Source: CALCZU01 sp964396165 (lineage in GTDB: Bacteria; Bdellovibrionota; FAC87; UBA2466). Taken from it: a stretch of 64,000 nucleotides of DNA. Where the stretch lies: the NCBI GenBank assembly GCA_964396165.1, contig CAYNEF010000014.1, forward strand, positions 12,550-76,549. The letters are read 5' to 3'. A program made the translations under genes and the position numbers. The notes under the pieces are model-generated. The model had not been told where the DNA came from. It worked only from the letters and a program-made list of their open reading frames with translations, and searched no databases. Of the stretch, positions 60,760 through 64,000 are shown in pieces; within the stretch, counting starts at the first letter, position 1, and the number at the start of each line of letters is the position of its first letter.

Positions 60760-62012
60760 AAGACAGGTTTACTTTTCCGTCTTTGCTTACTGCATTTGTT
60801 TTTCTTTATATTATCAGTCTCTTTACTGCTTTAAGCGGTATGGAATTTTTTTCTGTAGCGCTTCTCATTCCCCTTCTTATACAGCGGGTAAAGACGGGAA
60901 GTTTTTCCACAAAAAAAACTCCACCACTGCTCTATCCTTTACTCGCTTTTATCGCCGTCATGTGGATAGGAACGTTACTTTCTGACAGTACCTGGAAGGA
61001 AAAACTTTACGATATGCAGCGTGCCCGTTTTTTTGGCCTGTATTTCATTTTGTTTTATGCCCTACATTCGTTTACGGATAAGAAATTGTTTCAATGGATG
61101 TTTTTGCCTGTAATCTTTCTCTGTCTCTACGGTACGTACCAGCATTTTTATGGCCCGGTAGATTTTTTTCGGCCTGAGGGGAAAAAAATCCTGATGTACG
61201 CTATCCCCGAGCAGAAAATTGGGCCACTGGTCGTAGGTGTTTTTAACCACCATCTTTCCTTTTCCAATATGTTCATGCTGTATGCGTGCCTATTCTTTGC
61301 TCTTGGATTTCTTTTACTTCGCCCTGTTGAACTTCTCTTGGGGAGTTGGGCGTTTTTACTTTGCGTCTGGACTGAGAGCCGTTCCGCATGGTTTGCGATC
61401 CCCATAGTCATCGGTCTTATTTGCTATCAAAAAGGGAAGAAGTGGTTTCTTTCTGCAATGGCACTGGTAGCGATTCTTTTTTCTATCGTTTATTTCTCAG
61501 ACAATGGATTTAAAGAACGGTTTGATAGAACAGTCTTTGAAAAAGACACGTTTTATAGCGTGAACTCCGATAATCCTCGCATGCGCCTTTGGAAGGCTCA
61601 GCTCCACATGTTTTTCGAGCATCCTATCTTAGGAATGGGGTGGAATAATAACGAGAGAAAAAGTAAACAGTACGTGGATAAACTTTTTGGAGAATCCCCA
61701 GACAATTTTTACGGGCATGCGCACTCTGAAGTACTGCAGCTACTTTCTTCGACGGGTATTGTAGGCACAATTTTATATTTTTGGATCTGGATCTGCGTCT
61801 TTAAAATGTGTTTTACGCTCTGGAAAAAAGGCAAGGATAACTGGATACGCACCTTCTACTTTGGTGTTTTAGTCGCGTTAATCAGCTTTCACTTGCAGGG
61901 ATTAACGCAGTGGAACTTCGGTGACGCAGAAGTTTTGCATAATATTATCTTTTTGTGGGCACTTATCGCAGCACGCTATTCACAACTCAACGCGACATCA
62001 GTCATTGATTGA
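60756..62012 (+). CDS. O-antigen ligase/polymerase-like membrane protein
   Basis: 418 residues with about ten hydrophobic helices and a large periplasmic loop at about 245-330. The loop carries DNPRMRLWKAQLHMFFEHP and GMGWNNNERK, then NFYGHAHSEVLQLLSSTGIVG, the Wzy_C/WaaL signature with its conserved His. It transfers or polymerises lipid-linked glycans in the periplasm. The start is a GTG overlapping the uxs stop. Ligase and polymerase cannot be separated by eye. Confidence 0.85.
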   Translation: MKDRFTFPSLLTAFVFLYIISLFTALSGMEFFSVALLIPLLIQRVKTGSFSTKKTPPLLYPLLAFIAVMWIGTLLSDSTWKEKLYDMQRARFFGLYFILFYALHSFTDKKLFQWMFLPVIFLCLYGTYQHFYGPVDFFRPEGKKILMYAIPEQKIGPLVVGVFNHHLSFSNMFMLYACLFFALGFLLLRPVELLLGSWAFLLCVWTESRSAWFAIPIVIGLICYQKGKKWFLSAMALVAILFSIVYFSDNGFKERFDRTVFEKDTFYSVNSDNPRMRLWKAQLHMFFEHPILGMGWNNNERKSKQYVDKLFGESPDNFYGHAHSEVLQLLSSTGIVGTILYFWIWICVFKMCFTLWKKGKDNWIRTFYFGVLVALISFHLQGLTQWNFGDAEVLHNIIFLWALIAARYSQLNATSVID

Positions 62013-62037
62013 GACAATTCCAAGAGCACGCTATAAT
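62009..62037 (+). promoter_or_regulatory. Sigma70 promoter for the PilZ gene
   Basis: TTGAGA (62009-62014), a 17-base spacer and a perfect TATAAT (62032-62037). Transcription would begin near 62044, giving a leader of about 60 bases. Confidence 0.75.
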
Positions 62038-62104
62038 TAATCTACTTAGGGCGATTAGCCTGTGAGTACATAAATCTTCCCCAAAAAATAAGCGAGCAAA
62101 AATC

Positions 62105-62572
62105 ATGGATAAGCGTAAGTCCAAAGATAAGAACAATGAGCGTATTATTGACTTGAATTTGTATCGTAAGAACAAAAACGAGGAGAAACGCCGTGAGTAC
62201 GAACGTGTTCTCTTTAACCGCATTTTGGGAGTTTACAGTTTCGCCGAAAAAACCGGACTGAATCACGTGGAAGTCGTGGATATCAGTTTTTCCGGTATGC
62301 GCTTTAGAGAAGAGCGCCCAGAGCATCCGTTAAAACCCGGATCTAAAATTGCGTTAAGATTTTATTTCACACCAAGCTCTTTTTTACGTCTCGTTGTCGA
62401 TGTAAAGCGCGTGACTCCGTTCAAAGAGAATGAGCGCGAAGGCCTCGAATACGGATGTGAAATTGATACCAACACCAAGTCCTATGAAGTCTTAAAAAAC
62501 CTGGTGTCCTTCATGTATAACTACGCAGAAATTGCCTGTCAGGACGACAGCCCCCCAATGATCTGGTTCTAA
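62105..62572 (+). CDS. PilZ-domain cyclic di-GMP receptor
   Basis: 155 residues. The N-terminal 30 residues are charged (MDKRKSKDKNNERIIDLNL). The PilZ domain follows with the RxxxR loop (RREYER, about residues 29-34) and DISFSGMRF (about 59-67), the DxSxxG motif, so nucleotide binding is likely intact. Single-domain PilZ proteins act as effectors on motility, pili or polysaccharide secretion. It lies downstream of the surface-glycan operon, near fliL, and could respond to the cyclase at 4123 or others. Confidence 0.85.
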   Translation: MDKRKSKDKNNERIIDLNLYRKNKNEEKRREYERVLFNRILGVYSFAEKTGLNHVEVVDISFSGMRFREERPEHPLKPGSKIALRFYFTPSSFLRLVVDVKRVTPFKENEREGLEYGCEIDTNTKSYEVLKNLVSFMYNYAEIACQDDSPPMIWF

Positions 62573-62575
62573 GGG

Positions 62576-63253
62576 CTACTGTTTTCTGTCCGTACTTGCG
62601 ATCCCATAGCCATAAGTCAAATCTACGAACTCACTAGGATCGATTTCTTCACTTTCCCTATCGGGAAATCCCTGTCGTTGAATCGCAGTCTGGTTCTTTT
62701 TAAAAAAATCCACTAGCTCAGCGCGTGTGCCAATGAAAACGGGCGGGTGGTTTTTTCGCTTATCCGCTTTAAGAAATTGCAGGTAAGTCGGATCGATAAC
62801 AATTTCTTCCCTCTCTTTACTCCCGTGAAGAGTCAAAAAATAGTGATACGTAAAATTATGTGTTTCTTTTCCTCTGACTGTTAATGGTCTGCCGTGGCTT
62901 ACTTCCCAACGTTTTACAGTGAAGCCATCTTTAATGAGTTCTCTTTGCATCGTTGCAGAACAGGCGATGCAATTTCCTTCGTCGTTAAAATACTTGGCGG
63001 GAAGTTTCCCTGCACTGTCTTTCAGTCTATCTACCGTAGAATGGAGTAGTCGAGTGGCATCCTGGGCGTTATCTGGTAGCTCACGGATGTGGGTGGGCGT
63101 CAGCTCCTTTTCACTAATCGCATAATACAACCCGGGGCAACTTACTTCATTGCTTTGCTGGGGTTTCTCGTAAAGTGCAGAGTAAAGCGGAGCATTCAAA
63201 AGTAATAAACACGCCAATAGCAATCTTATCGGGAGCACTGGTTTTTTCCGCAT
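62576..63253 (-). CDS. Secreted papain/transglutaminase-fold candidate
   Basis: 225 residues with a signal peptide (about MRKKPVLPIRLLLACLLLL). A Cys at a helix start is in GNCIACSATMQREL (C95 or C98), a His on a strand is in NFTYHYFLTLHG (H137), and an Asp in EIVIDPTYLQF (D154). The spacing Cys-His-Asp followed by DPTY is typical of papain-like/transglutaminase-like enzymes, including protein deamidases. A disulfide with C39 is possible. I have no close family. It could be a toxin-like secreted enzyme. A flagellar-type promoter is predicted upstream (63295). Confidence 0.6.
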   Translation of the reverse strand: MRKKPVLPIRLLLACLLLLNAPLYSALYEKPQQSNEVSCPGLYYAISEKELTPTHIRELPDNAQDATRLLHSTVDRLKDSAGKLPAKYFNDEGNCIACSATMQRELIKDGFTVKRWEVSHGRPLTVRGKETHNFTYHYFLTLHGSKEREEIVIDPTYLQFLKADKRKNHPPVFIGTRAELVDFFKKNQTAIQRQGFPDRESEEIDPSEFVDLTYGYGIASTDRKQ

Positions 63254-63294
63254 ATTAGAACAGTAGCACTTCTGTTCCCTTTATACCTGCACTG

Positions 63295-63321
63295 TTATCG
63301 GCATAATTCCATCACAATTTC
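63295..63321 (-). promoter_or_regulatory. Candidate sigma28 (FliA-type) promoter
   Basis: Read on the minus strand, GAAA (63321-63318), 15 bases, then GCCGATAA (63302-63295). The enteric sigma28 consensus is TAAA-N15-GCCGATAA, so only one base differs. The start would be near 63288, about 35 bases before the secreted-protein ATG at 63253. The same eight bases also occur by chance inside coding sequence elsewhere in the window. Confidence 0.4.
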
Positions 63322-63390
63322 CTGTCATGCTGTAATTGTATAGATCCCTCGAGGAGGTAACGAGAAGTCCCAGTATTCAAGGAAGAATAT

Positions 63391-63990
63391 ATGGCTGAAG
63401 CAAAACTTAAAATAGTCCCTAAAGAAAATCTTCCATTAGAAAAACAACGTACTCCATTTGCAAAAATTATCCCGACAATCAAAGAAAATCATATCCCTTA
63501 TTTCGTTCTCATTCTTGTGACGATGAATATTCTGATGCTTTCTTTTATGTTTTATACGCAAAGCAAAATGTGGGGGCAGGTGATGGAATTATCCTTGCGG
63601 GCAAAACGCATTGCCGCTGCCAGCGAGAAGCGCGAAAAAGTGGAACAGAAAAAAAAGGAAAAAGATCGGACCGAGGCTGAAGGGATTGAAGGGACACTAT
63701 TCCAGATGGATGAGTTTTTGATTAATATCTCAGCCGAGAAGGGCCCCAAGTATCTTCAAGCGCGAATGGAATTGGAACTATCCGATCCTGGACTGGAAGA
63801 TGAAGTGACTCGCATAAAACCTGAGATGCGGGATTCGATTATTGTTTTATTTAGTAGCTGGTCTTACCGTGATCTTTTAGATGCGAACCAGATGAAAAAA
63901 CTTCGAACTCAATTATTAACCACAATGAACAACATGCTTAAAACGGGAAAAATTAAGCAAATATATTTTACAAAATTTCAGTTCAATTGA
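63391..63990 (+). CDS. fliL: Flagellar basal-body protein FliL
   Basis: 199 residues. FliL stabilises stators and enhances torque at the flagellar motor. A short cytosolic tail (about 1-35), a single membrane helix (YFVLILVTMNILMLSFMFY), a charged coiled segment (EKREKVEQKKKEKDR), and the periplasmic FliL domain with MDEFLINISAEKGPKYLQARMELE, ending YFTKFQFN. The start follows AAGGA. It is usually beside fliM/fliN, which would lie beyond the window. Confidence 0.9.
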   Translation: MAEAKLKIVPKENLPLEKQRTPFAKIIPTIKENHIPYFVLILVTMNILMLSFMFYTQSKMWGQVMELSLRAKRIAAASEKREKVEQKKKEKDRTEAEGIEGTLFQMDEFLINISAEKGPKYLQARMELELSDPGLEDEVTRIKPEMRDSIIVLFSSWSYRDLLDANQMKKLRTQLLTTMNNMLKTGKIKQIYFTKFQFN

Positions 63991-64000
63991 TTACTGCATC

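Overview
The window is a gene-dense bacterial chromosome segment with a GC content that looks like the low to mid 40s percent by eye. It carries no rRNA, tRNA, CRISPR array, insertion sequence or prophage that I could recognise. The gene set suggests a Gram-negative, respiring, flagellated member of the Bdellovibrionota (Bdellovibrio-like lineages). The pointers are a type-B succinate dehydrogenase, a mitochondrial-type aconitase, an FHA-GGDEF protein of the same architecture as the predation-linked DgcB of Bdellovibrio, a PilZ protein, FliL, system II cytochrome c maturation, and many genes for secreted proteins of unknown function. The taxonomic assignment is an inference, not a proof.

Layout. 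1-5.4 kb: the 5' part of ftsK (minus), a CaCA-type cation exchanger, a DHH phosphoesterase, a secreted protein, an FHA-GGDEF diguanylate cyclase and khpA. 5.4-10.2 kb: one very large surface lipoprotein in which a seven-repeat Kelch propeller interrupts a TIG domain. 10.2-13.6 kb: sdhCAB. 13.7-23.7 kb: a membrane glycosyltransferase-like protein, a secreted caspase-fold candidate, aconitase, a Ste24-like protease, an FkbM methyltransferase, Lon and a 50-residue very basic protein. 23.6-28.6 kb: secreted and membrane proteins, and a periplasmic beta-carbonic anhydrase divergent from a LysR regulator. 28.6-32.6 kb: an operon of a fused double permease, its ATPase and a c-type cytochrome, with no binding protein.

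32.6-43.2 kb is an accessory region. A glycosyltransferase 3' end is duplicated about 2.6 kb downstream and brackets two foreign-looking genes. Secreted propeller, lipoprotein hydrolase and sugar-modifying genes follow. At 43.26-43.48 kb there is a highly structured, terminator-ended non-coding RNA or leader with no family I recognise. It precedes a Ser/Thr kinase that appears to be leaderless. At 44.6-45.6 kb a DUF952 gene overlaps a gene for a secreted ADP-ribosyltransferase with an intact R-S-ExE signature. 47.8-53.8 kb is a tightly overlapped operon, mrp-DUF971-ygfZ-resB-ccsA, linking Fe-S carrier and cytochrome c maturation functions. 53.7-58.4 kb holds lipid desaturases, an SDR, recO and a flippase-like protein. 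58.5-62.0 kb is an envelope sugar operon (UDP-glucose to UDP-glucuronate to UDP-xylose, plus an O-antigen ligase/polymerase-like protein). 62.1-64.0 kb has a PilZ protein, a secreted papain-like candidate with a possible flagellar sigma-factor promoter, and fliL.

The most promising candidates for undescribed biology are the structured RNA at 43.3 kb, the secreted ADP-ribosyltransferase/DUF952 pair, the secreted caspase-like and papain-like proteins, the Kelch-in-TIG lipoprotein, the 33.5-36.4 kb duplication-bounded insertion, and the cytochrome-coupled ABC transporter.
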